A stretch of DNA of 53,319 nucleotides from an uncultured Clostridiaceae bacterium (lineage in GTDB: Bacteria > Bacillota > Clostridia > Clostridiales > Clostridiaceae): assembly GCA_946405135.1 (NCBI GenBank), contig CAMJGD010000021.1, positions 1 to 53,319 of the forward strand, in the 5' to 3' direction. The position numbers and the translations under genes were made by a program. Shown one piece after another: positions 18,651 through 27,791 of the stretch (positions are counted from its first letter, which is position 1; each line of letters begins with the position of its first letter). Under the pieces are notes generated by a model. The model was given only the letters and a program-made list of their open reading frames with translations, searched no databases and was not told the DNA's origin.

Positions 18651-19886
18651 TTTTTCTTTTGCTATATTTAATAAAGTTTCCCTTTTATTCATTTCTGAAT
18701 TTTTTAATACTGATTCAAGAAGAAAGTTAAGCATTTCACCTAATTCTCTTCCTGGTTTTATACCTAAATTTATGATATCTTCTCCATTAATATTAAGCTC
18801 CTTCAATGTTAAAGCACATCCAGAACTTACTATTTCACTACACTTTATTTTCAATTGAGTAATTCTTTTTACTTTATTTTGGTCATTGATGCCATAAGCT
18901 TTAGATAGTTGAAATTGAAAGTATTCCTCTAAAAGTTCCTTACCTATGGTATTTATAAATTTTTTGATTTCGTATTCATTTTCTATATCAAAATCTAAAT
19001 ATTCATTTTCTATTAGGGTATATACCTTTTTTTGAGTAGAATTATCAAATTTTAATCTTTTCATCATAAAAGCTACATTATCTAAATTAATTTTAGTATT
19101 TACACTAGAATGACTAGAAAAGATTAAAGAAAAACGAACTATTAGGCTATTAGGGCTGTTTCTTAGTGAATTCAATATGATATCCACGAAAGATATATCT
19201 ATTTTGGGAAATATATAAATTAATAGCTTTGTTTGTAGAAGAAGCTCTAAAGCTTTTTCTGGGTAATCTGTAATTATCATTTTACATATTTCATCATTAA
19301 TCCTCTCAAAACTTACATTTTCTATAAGCTTAGCATTTTTTTCTATGCTTTTTAAAGTTTCATTTTCTATGTGAAAGTCTAATTGGCAGCTAAATCTTAA
19401 AGCTCTTAGCATTCTTAAAGCATCTTCTTTAAACCTTTTATCTGCACATCCAACACATTTTATTGTTTTAGAGTTTAAATCTTTATAACCATTAAAGGGA
19501 TCTATTAACCCTAAATTATCATTATAAGCCATAGCATTTATGGTGAAATCTCTTCTTGAAAGATCTTCTGCTATAGAAGATACAAATATAACCTCAGAGG
19601 GTCTTCTTCCATCTAGGTATTCTCCCTCTGTTCTATAGGTGGTTATTTCAAAGCTTTCATTTTCTTCTATTACAGTTACTGTACCATGTTTCAGTCCTGT
19701 AGGAATGGTATGAGAAAATATATGCATTATCTGCTGTGGAAGAGCATTAGTAGTTATGTCCCAGTCTTTTGGTTTTACATTTAGCATAGAGTCTCTTACA
19801 CAGCCTCCCACTACAAAGGCTTCAAAACCATTATCACATATTTTATTTAATATATTTTGTACAGTCTTTGGTAAAGTTATATCCAT
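18645..19886 (-). CDS. cca: CCA tRNA nucleotidyltransferase
   Basis: The protein is about 413 aa. The class II nucleotidyltransferase head is clear: FVVGGCVRDSML with the PKDWDITT catalytic aspartates (about residues 30-50), then ITTYRTEG, RRDFTINAMAY, and DPFNGYKDL. The RFKEDALRMLRALRF segment is the neck that reads the bases added. It adds or repairs the tRNA 3' CCA end, although the tRNAs here already encode CCA. ATG 19886 has GGAGAGG 8 nt upstream; a GTG nine bases earlier overlaps that SD. It is divergent from the YhaM-like gene. Confidence 0.95.
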   Translation of the reverse strand: MDITLPKTVQNILNKICDNGFEAFVVGGCVRDSMLNVKPKDWDITTNALPQQIMHIFSHTIPTGLKHGTVTVIEENESFEITTYRTEGEYLDGRRPSEVIFVSSIAEDLSRRDFTINAMAYNDNLGLIDPFNGYKDLNSKTIKCVGCADKRFKEDALRMLRALRFSCQLDFHIENETLKSIEKNAKLIENVSFERINDEICKMIITDYPEKALELLLQTKLLIYIFPKIDISFVDIILNSLRNSPNSLIVRFSLIFSSHSSVNTKINLDNVAFMMKRLKFDNSTQKKVYTLIENEYLDFDIENEYEIKKFINTIGKELLEEYFQFQLSKAYGINDQNKVKRITQLKIKCSEIVSSGCALTLKELNINGEDIINLGIKPGRELGEMLNFLLESVLKNSEMNKRETLLNIAKEKM

Positions 19887-19984
19887 GTTAAACACCTCTC
19901 CATATATTATAAGATAAAATAGGAATAATAAATAGGATTTATGTTATAATGTTTTATGAAGATAAAAATAAAAGGTGGTTTAAT

Positions 19985-20944
19985 ATGCAGTACAAAAAAA
20001 TAAATGAGTTTGAAGTGGGAGAAAGAATAGATGGTTTTTTTCTCATAAAGTCTGTGGATTGTAAGACTACTAATTCTAACAATAAAAAATATTTAGATTT
20101 TACATTATGTGATAAAACTGGAGAAATAAATGCAAAACTTTGGGAGTATAGTGAAAATGAAGAAAGCGTTTATAATCCCAATTCTATAATAAAAGTAAGG
20201 GGAACCATTTTATCCTGGCAGAATAATCTTCAGTTAAAAATAGAAAAGATGAGAAATATTACAGAAGAAGATCAGGTAAATATAGAGGAATTTGTACCTT
20301 CAGCACCTTATAAGGCTGATTTCATGTATGGTGAAGTGCTTAAATATATAGATAACATGAAAAATGAAGATATAAAAAACATAGTATTTACTATTATTGA
20401 AGAAAACAAAGAAAAGCTTATGCACTATCCTGCAGCTAAAAAGAATCATCATTCTATAAGAGCAGGTTTACTATTTCATATTATGACTATGCTAAAGACA
20501 GCTGAAAAGTTATGTGAGATATATACTTTTTTAAATAAAGATCTCCTTTATGCAGGAGTGATACTGCATGATATGGCAAAGATAGAAGAGATGAATGCTA
20601 ATGAATATGGTATAGTTGATGAGTATACTGTTAAGGGACAGCTATTGGGTCATATAACTCAGGGAATAAAAAATGTAGAGCTGGTAGGAAAAGAGCTTGG
20701 AGCAGATGAGGAAATAATAATGCTTTTACAGCATATGATTTTATCTCATCACTATGAACCAGAGTATGGAAGTCCCGTTAAACCTATGATAGCAGAAGCG
20801 GAGATTCTTCATTACCTGGATATAATAGATGCTAGAATGTATGATATGAAAAAATTAATGGGAGATACAAAACCTGGAGAGTTCTCAGAGAGGTTATGGT
20901 CTCTTGAAAACCGAAGAATATATAAACCTAATAAAGAACTATAA
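19985..20944 (+). CDS. YhaM-type 3'-5' exoribonuclease (OB fold plus HD domain)
   Basis: The protein is about 319 aa from ATG 19985, which has AAAGGTGG just upstream; an earlier in-frame ATG at 19949 has no SD. An N-terminal OB-fold tRNA_anti-like domain (YLDFTLCDKTGEINAKLWEY, about residues 35-55) precedes an HD domain: HHSIRAGLLFH, GVILHDMAKIEE, and HHYEPEYGSPVKP. This two-domain order defines YhaM/CBF1 3'-to-5' exoribonucleases, which trim RNA and some DNA ends using manganese. It is divergent from cca and followed by a bidirectional terminator. Confidence 0.9.
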   Translation: MQYKKINEFEVGERIDGFFLIKSVDCKTTNSNNKKYLDFTLCDKTGEINAKLWEYSENEESVYNPNSIIKVRGTILSWQNNLQLKIEKMRNITEEDQVNIEEFVPSAPYKADFMYGEVLKYIDNMKNEDIKNIVFTIIEENKEKLMHYPAAKKNHHSIRAGLLFHIMTMLKTAEKLCEIYTFLNKDLLYAGVILHDMAKIEEMNANEYGIVDEYTVKGQLLGHITQGIKNVELVGKELGADEEIIMLLQHMILSHHYEPEYGSPVKPMIAEAEILHYLDIIDARMYDMKKLMGDTKPGEFSERLWSLENRRIYKPNKEL

Positions 20945-20945
20945 T

Positions 20946-20988
20946 AAAAAAATTGATGGAAGAGATTTTCTACCATCAATTTTTATTT
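20946..20988. terminator. Bidirectional terminator between yhaM-like and L,D-transpeptidase genes
   Basis: AAAATTGATGG (20949-20959) and CCATCAATTTTT (20973-20984) form an 11-bp stem with A-runs left and T-runs right, so it works for both converging genes. Its right end overlaps the minus-strand stop region. Confidence 0.88.
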
Positions 20989-22203
20989 TACTAAAACTGT
21001 TGTGCCATTTGGTAAGTTATTATATATCCATTTTGAATCCTCTATATTAAGTCTGACACATCCATGAGAAGATGGAGTACCCAGAGTTGAATCAACTACA
21101 TTTCTATTTTCATCCATAGGTAGTGAGTGAAAAAGGTAATTTCCATAAAATTGAACCCAATACTTACCGCCTTGCTGATATTTTGGACTAAAGAACCAAG
21201 TACCTCTGCTACTTATCCTAAACTTACCTTTGGGTGTTTCGTGACCACTTCTGCCTGTGGAGCAAGGAAAAGTATTTATAAGTCTCCAATGATTTTTATA
21301 GCCTTTAAATATATAGGTATTTTGTTCATTTGTGCTGACCCAGGCAAGATAGGAACTGTTACTTGCTATATTTAATCCATTTATAAATTTTTCTTGATCA
21401 TTTTTTATGTCAAAAACTTCGTTACTAGTAGATTCTAAAGTATTTGTCTTTGAATTAGAGATTGTTTTATTAGATTTCTTTTTATTAGCAGCTTGTAAAT
21501 TTTCTGATTTAAGTTTTTCAGCTTTGTAAAATTCTAATTTGGTTTGTATATCTTTATCCTTTTCAAAACCTTTTGAATTATCTTGTATTATTTTTATAGC
21601 ACCATTAAAATCTTTTTTATTAAAACATGCTTCTGAAGATGATAATATGTATTTTTTATATTTTGAAGATACCTCACTATTTAAGGTTTTAACTTCCTCA
21701 TAGTTTGGATAATCTTCAGGTATATATGATAATAATTCTAAACTATATTTAAAATTATTATCATTCAGGGCTTTTTTAGCACTTTCAAATAGATTTTTGG
21801 AATTTGAAATGTTTTCTATTTCTTGTTTTACTTTATTGATATTATCATTGTTTATATTGTAATACCATAATTCATTTAATAATCTTAGGGCATCTTCTTC
21901 ATCTAGTTTTTCAGATAAATACTTATCTCTAGTATCATTTACTATTGAATGAAAAAATAGATTCATATCTTCAGTATTAAACTTATCTTTATTTGTTTTA
22001 TCATAAATCTCTTTTGCTTTTTCATAGTTATGGGATAAAATAAGATTCTTAAAATTCTTTAGATTATTTTTATCTCTAAATTGATTATAAGAAACATAAG
22101 AGGCTATGCTTATGGAAATAATGATTAATATAAATACTATTTTGCTTATCAACTTTTTTTTACGTTTTATATTAAGTTCCAAATTTATATTCACCTTTCT
22201 CAT
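20983..22203 (-). CDS. L,D-transpeptidase (YkuD domain), membrane-anchored
   Basis: The protein is up to 406 aa. A basic start (KRKKK) and a membrane helix (about residues 20-40) anchor a largely charged, Lys/Asn-rich helical stalk (about 45-245). A C-terminal YkuD domain follows, with HETPKGKF, YWVQFYGNYLFHS and the catalytic SSHGCVRLN. YkuD enzymes make 3-3 cross-links in peptidoglycan or anchor cell-wall proteins. The start is uncertain. ATG 22203 has no clear SD, whereas AGAAAGGTG just inside the frame sits 8 nt before a TTG at 22182, which could be the true start. Either way the membrane anchor is kept. Confidence 0.9.
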   Translation of the reverse strand: MRKVNINLELNIKRKKKLISKIVFILIIISISIASYVSYNQFRDKNNLKNFKNLILSHNYEKAKEIYDKTNKDKFNTEDMNLFFHSIVNDTRDKYLSEKLDEEDALRLLNELWYYNINNDNINKVKQEIENISNSKNLFESAKKALNDNNFKYSLELLSYIPEDYPNYEEVKTLNSEVSSKYKKYILSSSEACFNKKDFNGAIKIIQDNSKGFEKDKDIQTKLEFYKAEKLKSENLQAANKKKSNKTISNSKTNTLESTSNEVFDIKNDQEKFINGLNIASNSSYLAWVSTNEQNTYIFKGYKNHWRLINTFPCSTGRSGHETPKGKFRISSRGTWFFSPKYQQGGKYWVQFYGNYLFHSLPMDENRNVVDSTLGTPSSHGCVRLNIEDSKWIYNNLPNGTTVLVK

Positions 22204-22313
22204 TGTAGGATAGTCAATGATTATTTTACTATATTAATGAAATGCTGTAAATTAACAAAGTGTTAACAATTAAAATTGTTTAAAAAATATAGTACAGTAT
22301 TTTGTGACTTTCA

Positions 22314-22342
22314 TTGAGGATTTTATATAAATAGAATATAAT
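22314..22342 (+). promoter_or_regulatory. Probable promoter of pepT
   Basis: TTGAGG (22314-22319), a 17-nt spacer and TATAAT (22337-22342) lie about 39 nt before the GTG start. Confidence 0.5.
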
Positions 22343-22380
22343 AATATTGATATATAAACATAAGTAAGGAGGCTAAAAAC

Positions 22381-23607
22381 GTGTTAAAGGTTGTTGATAG
22401 ATTTTTAAAATATGTAAAATTTGATACAAAATCTGATGAGACTACAGGAAAAACTCCAAGTACACCAGGGCAGCTTATATTAGGAAAAGCCTTGGTAGAA
22501 GAATTAGAAAGTATGGGAATGAAACAGGTAACTATAGATGAAAATGGATATGTGATGGCTGAGCTTCCATCAAATATAGACAAAAATATTCCTGTTATAG
22601 GGTTTATAGCTCATATGGATACTTCTCCAGATATGTCAGGTAAGGATGTAAATCCAAAATTTGTGGAAAATTATGATGGAAAAGATATAATACTTAATGA
22701 AGAAAATAAAGTGGTATTGTCACCTAAAGATTTTCCAGAATTAAAAGAATATATAGGAAAAACTTTAATAACTACAGATGGAACTACTCTTCTTGGTGCG
22801 GATGATAAAGCAGGTATAGCAGAAATAATCACATCATTAGAGTATTTAATAGAGCATCCTGAAATTAAACATGGTACCATAAAGATTGCTTTTACTCCTG
22901 ATGAAGAAATAGGAGAAGGAGCAGATCATTTTAATGTAGAAAAATTTGGAGCAGATTTTGCTTATACCATAGATGGTGGTAAAATTGGAGAGCTAGAGTA
23001 TGAAAACTTTAATGCTGCAGGAGTTAAAGTTTTCATAAAAGGAAGGAATATTCATCCTGGATATGCTGAAGGAAAGATGATAAATTCTATGACTATAGCT
23101 ATGGAGTTTTTATCTAAACTTCCTGAAGATGAAGTTCCAGAGAAAACTAAAGATTATGAGGGATTCTATCATCTTATGTCTATAAAAGGAGAAGTAGAAG
23201 AAACTTCAATGCAATTTATTATAAGAGATTTTGATAGAGATAATTTTGAAAATAGAAAAAGAGAAATTAAAGAAATAGGAAATGAGCTTAATAAAAAATA
23301 TGGATTAGATTTAATAACTGTGGAAGTTAAGGATCAGTATTATAATATGAAAGAAAAAATAGACCCGGTTAAAAACATAGTAGATATAGCTTTCAAGGCT
23401 ATGGAAGAGGTAGGAGTAAAACCTATAGTACATCCTATAAGAGGAGGTACAGACGGAGCAAGGCTTTCATTTATGGGATTACCAACTCCTAATATATTTA
23501 CTGGAGGAGAGAATTTCCATGGTAAGCATGAGTATATACCAACCTTTGCCATGGAAAAAGCTGTAGAAGTTATACTTAAAATAGTGGATTTATATGTAGA
23601 AATGTAA
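22381..23607 (+). CDS. pepT: Peptidase T (tripeptide aminopeptidase)
   Basis: The 408-aa protein matches the usual PepT length. M20 di-zinc peptidase motifs are in order: [12 protein letters not shown] (about residues 76-87), [10 protein letters not shown] (about 136-145), [11 protein letters not shown] (about 174-184, catalytic Glu), and [15 protein letters not shown] with NFHGKHEY near the C-terminus. PepT removes N-terminal residues from tripeptides in the cytosol. GTG start with AAGGAGG 8-9 nt upstream. A terminator shared with the converging rubrerythrin gene follows. Confidence 0.96.
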   Translation: MLKVVDRFLKYVKFDTKSDETTGKTPSTPGQLILGKALVEELESMGMKQVTIDENGYVMAELPSNIDKNIPVIGFIAHMDTSPDMSGKDVNPKFVENYDGKDIILNEENKVVLSPKDFPELKEYIGKTLITTDGTTLLGADDKAGIAEIITSLEYLIEHPEIKHGTIKIAFTPDEEIGEGADHFNVEKFGADFAYTIDGGKIGELEYENFNAAGVKVFIKGRNIHPGYAEGKMINSMTIAMEFLSKLPEDEVPEKTKDYEGFYHLMSIKGEVEETSMQFIIRDFDRDNFENRKREIKEIGNELNKKYGLDLITVEVKDQYYNMKEKIDPVKNIVDIAFKAMEEVGVKPIVHPIRGGTDGARLSFMGLPTPNIFTGGENFHGKHEYIPTFAMEKAVEVILKIVDLYVEM

Positions 23608-23623
23608 ATAAATTTTATCTATA

Positions 23624-23664
23624 AAAATGGAAGCAAATACTTTTAGTGTTATGCTTCCATTTGT
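23624..23664. terminator. Bidirectional terminator between pepT and rubrerythrin
   Basis: AAATGGAAGCA and TGCTTCCATTT (about 23626-23636 and 23652-23662) form an 11-bp stem, with A/T-rich tracts on both sides. Confidence 0.75.
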
Positions 23665-23707
23665 TATATGTAACTTATTGAATTAAACTTTATTAATTGT
23701 GAACTGC

Positions 23708-24295
23708 TTAAGCTTTTGTATCGTACATTATTTCAAAATAACCTTGTGGGTATTTACAAGCTGGACAAACTTTAGGAGCTTCTGTACCTTCATATATGTA
23801 TCCGCAATTTCTGCACTTCCAGAGTTGAGGAGTATCCTGCATATAAAGCTTACCAGTTTTCATTCTATTGAGTAAATCTAAATATCTTTTTTCATGAGCC
23901 TTTTCAATTTCAATAATTTTTTTAAATGCAAATTCTATTTCAGGAAAACCTTCTTGTTTTGCTACATCTGCGAAAGAAGGATAAGCTGTTCCCCATTCTT
24001 CTTTTTCTCCTTCAGCAGCATACTGAAGGTTTTCTTCTGTAGTACCATAACCGATAGGATATTCAGTATCTACCTTTATATGAGTGTGTCCAAGACCTTC
24101 AATTAAAAAGTTAAAGAATATTCTAGCGTGAGCTCTTTCGTTGTCAGCAGTTTCTTGAAATACTCCTGCTATATTTTGATGACCTTCCTTATCTGCTACC
24201 ATACTATAAAAAATATATCTATTTTTTGCTTGAGATTCGCCAGCAAAAGCTCTTGCTAAGTTTTCAGCTGTTTTAGTACCGACTAAACTTTTCAT
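23708..24295 (-). CDS. rbr: Rubrerythrin
   Basis: The 195-aa protein has the two rubrerythrin domains in classical order. First comes a ferritin-like diiron four-helix bundle with NLARAFAGESQAKNRY and ETADNERAHA in the first half and a second pair, EIEFAFKKIIEIEKAHEKRY. Then comes a C-terminal rubredoxin domain with CRNCGYIYEG and CPACKYPQG. Rubrerythrin reduces hydrogen peroxide in the cytosol of anaerobes. GGAGAGGA lies 4 nt before the ATG. The gene starts 46 nt after the degV stop in the same direction, with no terminator seen between, so read-through from degV is likely. Confidence 0.97.
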   Translation of the reverse strand: MKSLVGTKTAENLARAFAGESQAKNRYIFYSMVADKEGHQNIAGVFQETADNERAHARIFFNFLIEGLGHTHIKVDTEYPIGYGTTEENLQYAAEGEKEEWGTAYPSFADVAKQEGFPEIEFAFKKIIEIEKAHEKRYLDLLNRMKTGKLYMQDTPQLWKCRNCGYIYEGTEAPKVCPACKYPQGYFEIMYDTKA

Positions 24296-24341
24296 ATACT
24301 ATCCTCTCCATTTCATCATGCATTTATTTAAATATTTTTAT

Positions 24342-25214
24342 TTATGTATTTCTATTATTAGATAAGAAAAAAAGTGCTAGAGTATCAGGACCAGAATGAG
24401 AACCTATAACAGGACCTATAGGATTAATTATGAAGTCTTTTATTTTGTATTTATTTTCAATCATGGACTTTAATAATAGAACATCTTCTATGCAATCACC
24501 ATGACTTATAAATACTGTTTGTTTTTCAGGATTTACTGCATATCTTTCAAATTTATCAAAAAGACATTTTATAGATTTTTTTCTGCTTCGCACTTTTTCT
24601 ACAAATATGAGTTCTCCTTTATCATTTACATTGAGTATAGGTTTAATATCTAATATGCTTCCTAGCAGGGCATTAGTAGCAGATATTCTGCCGCCTCTTT
24701 TAAGATGATTCAGATCGCTTACTGTAAACCAATGATTAACCTTTAACTTATTATTTTCAATCCAATCTACTAATTCTTTTTTTGTGGCTCCTTCCTTTAG
24801 AAGTTTGCTTGAATAAAATACAATAGCACCTAGGCCTAAAGACGCTGAACGAGAATCTATTACAGTTATATCAGCATGAGGATACAGTTTTAGCACTTCA
24901 TTTCTTGCCATGAGAGCATTTTGATAAGTTCCGCTTAATGCAGAAGAAAATCCTATATAAACTATAGATTTATTCATTTCTACAAAACTTTTAAAGGCTT
25001 CTATAAACCTATATGTATTTACCTGTGAAGTTGTAGGCATCTCTCCTAAACGTAGCTTATTATAAAAATCACTGTATTTTAAAGTTTCCCCAAAATCATC
25101 TATAAAATCCTTATTTTCTAAATTACATACCAATCCAACACAATGTATTTCATTATTCTTTATATAGTTTAAGGGTAAATCACAACTGGAATCTGCCATT
25201 ATTATTATATCCAT
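24342..25214 (-). CDS. DegV family fatty-acid-binding protein
   Basis: The 290-aa protein is typical DegV length. Diagnostic stretches are the N-terminal ADSSCDLP (residues 7-14), GEMPTTSQVN, YIGFSSALSGTYQNA, VIDSRSASLGLG, VSDLNHLKRGGRIS, and the C-terminal GPVIGSHSGPDTLALFF. Family members such as FakB bind a fatty acid and present it to a DegV/FakA kinase for phospholipid synthesis. No fakA-like gene is in the window. TAGGAG lies upstream of the ATG. Confidence 0.93.
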   Translation of the reverse strand: MDIIIMADSSCDLPLNYIKNNEIHCVGLVCNLENKDFIDDFGETLKYSDFYNKLRLGEMPTTSQVNTYRFIEAFKSFVEMNKSIVYIGFSSALSGTYQNALMARNEVLKLYPHADITVIDSRSASLGLGAIVFYSSKLLKEGATKKELVDWIENNKLKVNHWFTVSDLNHLKRGGRISATNALLGSILDIKPILNVNDKGELIFVEKVRSRKKSIKCLFDKFERYAVNPEKQTVFISHGDCIEDVLLLKSMIENKYKIKDFIINPIGPVIGSHSGPDTLALFFLSNNRNT

Positions 25215-25423
25215 GATTTTAAAAACTCCTATTAATTTAGTATAAATTTTATGTATATATTTTTTTCAAATAAACTAATAATTATTCCTAAGCATGCCAG
25301 TAATTATTAAATATATAGTTTTCTACAATTTATTTATTAAATCTGTTTTAATTTTAGGAAATGTTTATATTACAGTATTTATAAAATGGTATTTTTGACA
25401 TAGATATTTATTATATGACAGTA

Positions 25424-25452
25424 TTGGACTTTTTGATATTTTCTTATATAAT
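25424..25452 (+). promoter_or_regulatory. Probable promoter of the serine hydrolase gene
   Basis: TTGGAC (25424-25429), a 17-nt spacer and TATAAT (25447-25452) lie 24 nt upstream of the AAGGAG SD. The promoter and SD both point to a start near 25487-25490 rather than at 25520. Confidence 0.6.
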
Positions 25453-25489
25453 GTGATATAAGGTTAAAAATTCATAAGGAGATGATATT

Positions 25490-26425
25490 ACGAAGAAAAA
25501 AGTATTAATCATAATAACTTTGGTTGCTGTTATTATAGGTTTAGGTATATTTAAATATGATAGTGTAGCTTCAAAGGCTCATAGTTTTAGAAATGTAAAT
25601 GAAAAATCTTTATACAATGTTAGTGATTCTCAAGTGGATGAATGGCCTTTTGTAGGTGATGAAAACGATAAAACATTTAAAGACTACTCCTTATTGGTTA
25701 ATGAAATAAATGACTACATGAAAGATAAGAAAGGGCACTATGGAATTTATTTTATAAGCTTAGTAGATGGACAAGAATTTGGCATAAATGAAGAAGAAGA
25801 GTTTGTTGCAGCAAGCACTATCAAGGTTCCTATAAATCTTTTTCTTTTTAATAAATTTCTGCAGGGAGAAGACCCAAGTAAAAAAATAGTTTATACTCAA
25901 AGAGATTATGAAGAGGGGACAGGCTATATACAGAATAGAAGTTTTGGAGAGGAATTTTCTCTTAAAACTTTGTCTAAGGCTTCTATAGAAAATAGTGATA
26001 ATGTAGCCACTAATATGCTGATAAGATATTTAAAGAGACCTAATATATGTGATTTTGAAGAAACTATAGTAGGACATAAAGTTTATAGGGATAAAAATAT
26101 ATCTACACCTAAAGATATAGCTTTATATATGAAGGCCATTTATGAATTTTCAAACAAATATGCTGAAGAAGGAAAAGAACTTATAGAATACCTATCAAAT
26201 ACAGAATTTAATGATAGGATGCCTTTATATATGCCTAAAAATGTAACTATAGCACATAAAATAGGATCTATAGATTGTAGCTTTCATGATGTGGGCATAG
26301 TTTATGGGGACAACCCTTTTGTATTATGCGTTATGAGTAAAGAAAATAATGAAAAAGAAGCTTGTGAAGTTATTGGAAAAATTACAAAAATGGCCTATGA
26401 CTTTGAAAATTCATTAGTTGATTAG
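25490..26425 (+). CDS. Membrane-anchored or secreted beta-lactamase-like serine hydrolase (PF13354 type)
   Basis: This penicilloyl-serine-transferase fold protein shows the three active-site boxes: AASTIKVP with Ser109 and Lys112 (counted from 25490), SDN in IENSDNVAT, and HKIGS as the KTG equivalent. The family includes class A beta-lactamases and related cell-wall or unknown-function hydrolases; resistance cannot be claimed. In frame, codons from 25490 give KKKVLIIITLVAVIIGLGIF, a perfect signal anchor. The codon at the expected start is ACG, or ATT at 25487, instead of ATG, although AAGGAG lies at 25476-25481. A TTG at 25520 is the first conventional start but would cut the signal in half and has no SD. 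Confidence 0.82.
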   Translation, partial: TKKKVLIIITLVAVIIGLGIFKYDSVASKAHSFRNVNEKSLYNVSDSQVDEWPFVGDENDKTFKDYSLLVNEINDYMKDKKGHYGIYFISLVDGQEFGINEEEEFVAASTIKVPINLFLFNKFLQGEDPSKKIVYTQRDYEEGTGYIQNRSFGEEFSLKTLSKASIENSDNVATNMLIRYLKRPNICDFEETIVGHKVYRDKNISTPKDIALYMKAIYEFSNKYAEEGKELIEYLSNTEFNDRMPLYMPKNVTIAHKIGSIDCSFHDVGIVYGDNPFVLCVMSKENNEKEACEVIGKITKMAYDFENSLVD

Positions 26426-26428
26426 TTT

Positions 26429-26464
26429 TTAGCGAATCCTGATTAAGGGTTCGCTTTTTTTATA
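26429..26464 (+). terminator. Terminator after the serine hydrolase gene
   Basis: AGCGAATCCT and AGGGTTCGCT (26431-26440, 26446-26455) form the stem, followed by seven T. Confidence 0.9.
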
Positions 26465-26561
26465 GTAATTTTTTTCAAAAGGAGTTTTTAGTTAAGTATA
26501 GAACTTTAATAAATATTATACACAATTTTTTTATAATAAATTGAAAGGCTGTGAATAAGTT

Positions 26562-27776
26562 ATGAGAATTATCCACACTTCCGATTGGCATCTTGGTAAG
26601 AATTTAGATGGAACAAAAAATAACAGATTAGAAGAGCAAGAAAAGTTTATAGATGAATTTGTAAATATCGTTGAACATAATAAAGTAGATATGATAATCA
26701 TATCTGGTGACATATATGATAATGGGAATCCTTCTGCCAAAGCAGAGAGGTTATTTTATGATTCTTTAAAAAGATTAAGTGATAATGGTAAAAGACCTAT
26801 AATAATTATTGCGGGAAATCATGATAACCCTGAAAGGTTAGTAGCAGCAAGTCCTTTAGCTTATGAACAAGGTATAATAATGCTAGGGACTCCTAAAGCA
26901 GTTGTTGAAAAAGGCAGGTATGGAAGCTGTGAAGTATTAGACAGCGGTGAAGGATATTTGGAGATAGAGTTAAGAGGGGAGAAGGCAGTAATAATAGCTA
27001 TAGCTTATCCCAGTGAAAAAAGACTCAATGAAATTTTTATAGATGAAGATGATGAACATACAAGGCAGAGTACTTATTCAGATAAGATAGGAAAGCTTTT
27101 TGATGAACTTTCACTTAAGTATAGAGAAGACACTATAAATATAGCTGTTTCTCATATTTTTGTAAGAGGAGGAGCTATTTCAGACTCTGAAAGAAATATA
27201 GAACTAGGTGGAAGTTTAGCAGTAGATGCAGAAAAACTGCCTAAAAAAGCACAATATGTTGCTTTAGGTCATCTTCATAAACCACAGAAGGTGAAGGGGA
27301 CAGATAATGCATATTATTCTGGTTCACCTATACAATATAGCAAAAGTGAAATTGGTTATGCCAAATGTGTATTTCAGGTAGATTTAAAACAAGGAGAACC
27401 TGCCAAAATAGAAAAAATACTTTTAAGCAATTACAAACCTATAGAGGTATGGAAATGTGAAAATATTGATGAAGCTATAGAAATGTGTAAAGAAAATAAG
27501 GATAGACATGTATGGGTATATTTAGAGATAAAAACAGAAGAATATATTTCTCAGGAATATATAAAGGAAATGAATGAATTAAAGAAAGATATAGTTGAGA
27601 TTATTCCTGTGATCCAATCTAAAGAGGAAGATGTAAGAATTGAAACCCTAAAAGAAAAGAGCATGAAAGAATTATTTAGGGAATTCTATTTTGCTCAAAG
27701 AGGAGTAGAGATAGATGATGAACTTATGGATATGTTCCTTGCCATTGTAAATGATGAAGATAATCATGATTTTTAG
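26562..27776 (+). CDS. sbcD: Nuclease SbcCD subunit D
   Basis: The 404-aa protein is a Mre11-type calcineurin-like phosphoesterase. It has HTSDWHLGK (Asp8, His10), IISGDIYDNG, the catalytic IIAGNHDNPERL, IAVSHIFVRGG and ALGHLHKPQ. A C-terminal capping region follows (about residues 280-404). With SbcC it forms the complex that cleaves hairpins and protein-blocked DNA ends. It is followed by sbcC after 15 nt. The SD (GAAAGG) is rather far from the ATG. Confidence 0.96.
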   Translation: MRIIHTSDWHLGKNLDGTKNNRLEEQEKFIDEFVNIVEHNKVDMIIISGDIYDNGNPSAKAERLFYDSLKRLSDNGKRPIIIIAGNHDNPERLVAASPLAYEQGIIMLGTPKAVVEKGRYGSCEVLDSGEGYLEIELRGEKAVIIAIAYPSEKRLNEIFIDEDDEHTRQSTYSDKIGKLFDELSLKYREDTINIAVSHIFVRGGAISDSERNIELGGSLAVDAEKLPKKAQYVALGHLHKPQKVKGTDNAYYSGSPIQYSKSEIGYAKCVFQVDLKQGEPAKIEKILLSNYKPIEVWKCENIDEAIEMCKENKDRHVWVYLEIKTEEYISQEYIKEMNELKKDIVEIIPVIQSKEEDVRIETLKEKSMKELFREFYFAQRGVEIDDELMDMFLAIVNDEDNHDF

Positions 27777-27791
27777 AATGGAGTGATATAT

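Noticed and set aside
25490..26425. Calling the serine hydrolase an antibiotic-resistance beta-lactamase
   Set aside because: Only the shared SxxK, SDN and KxG boxes are seen. The omega-loop ExxxN motif of true class A enzymes is not evident.
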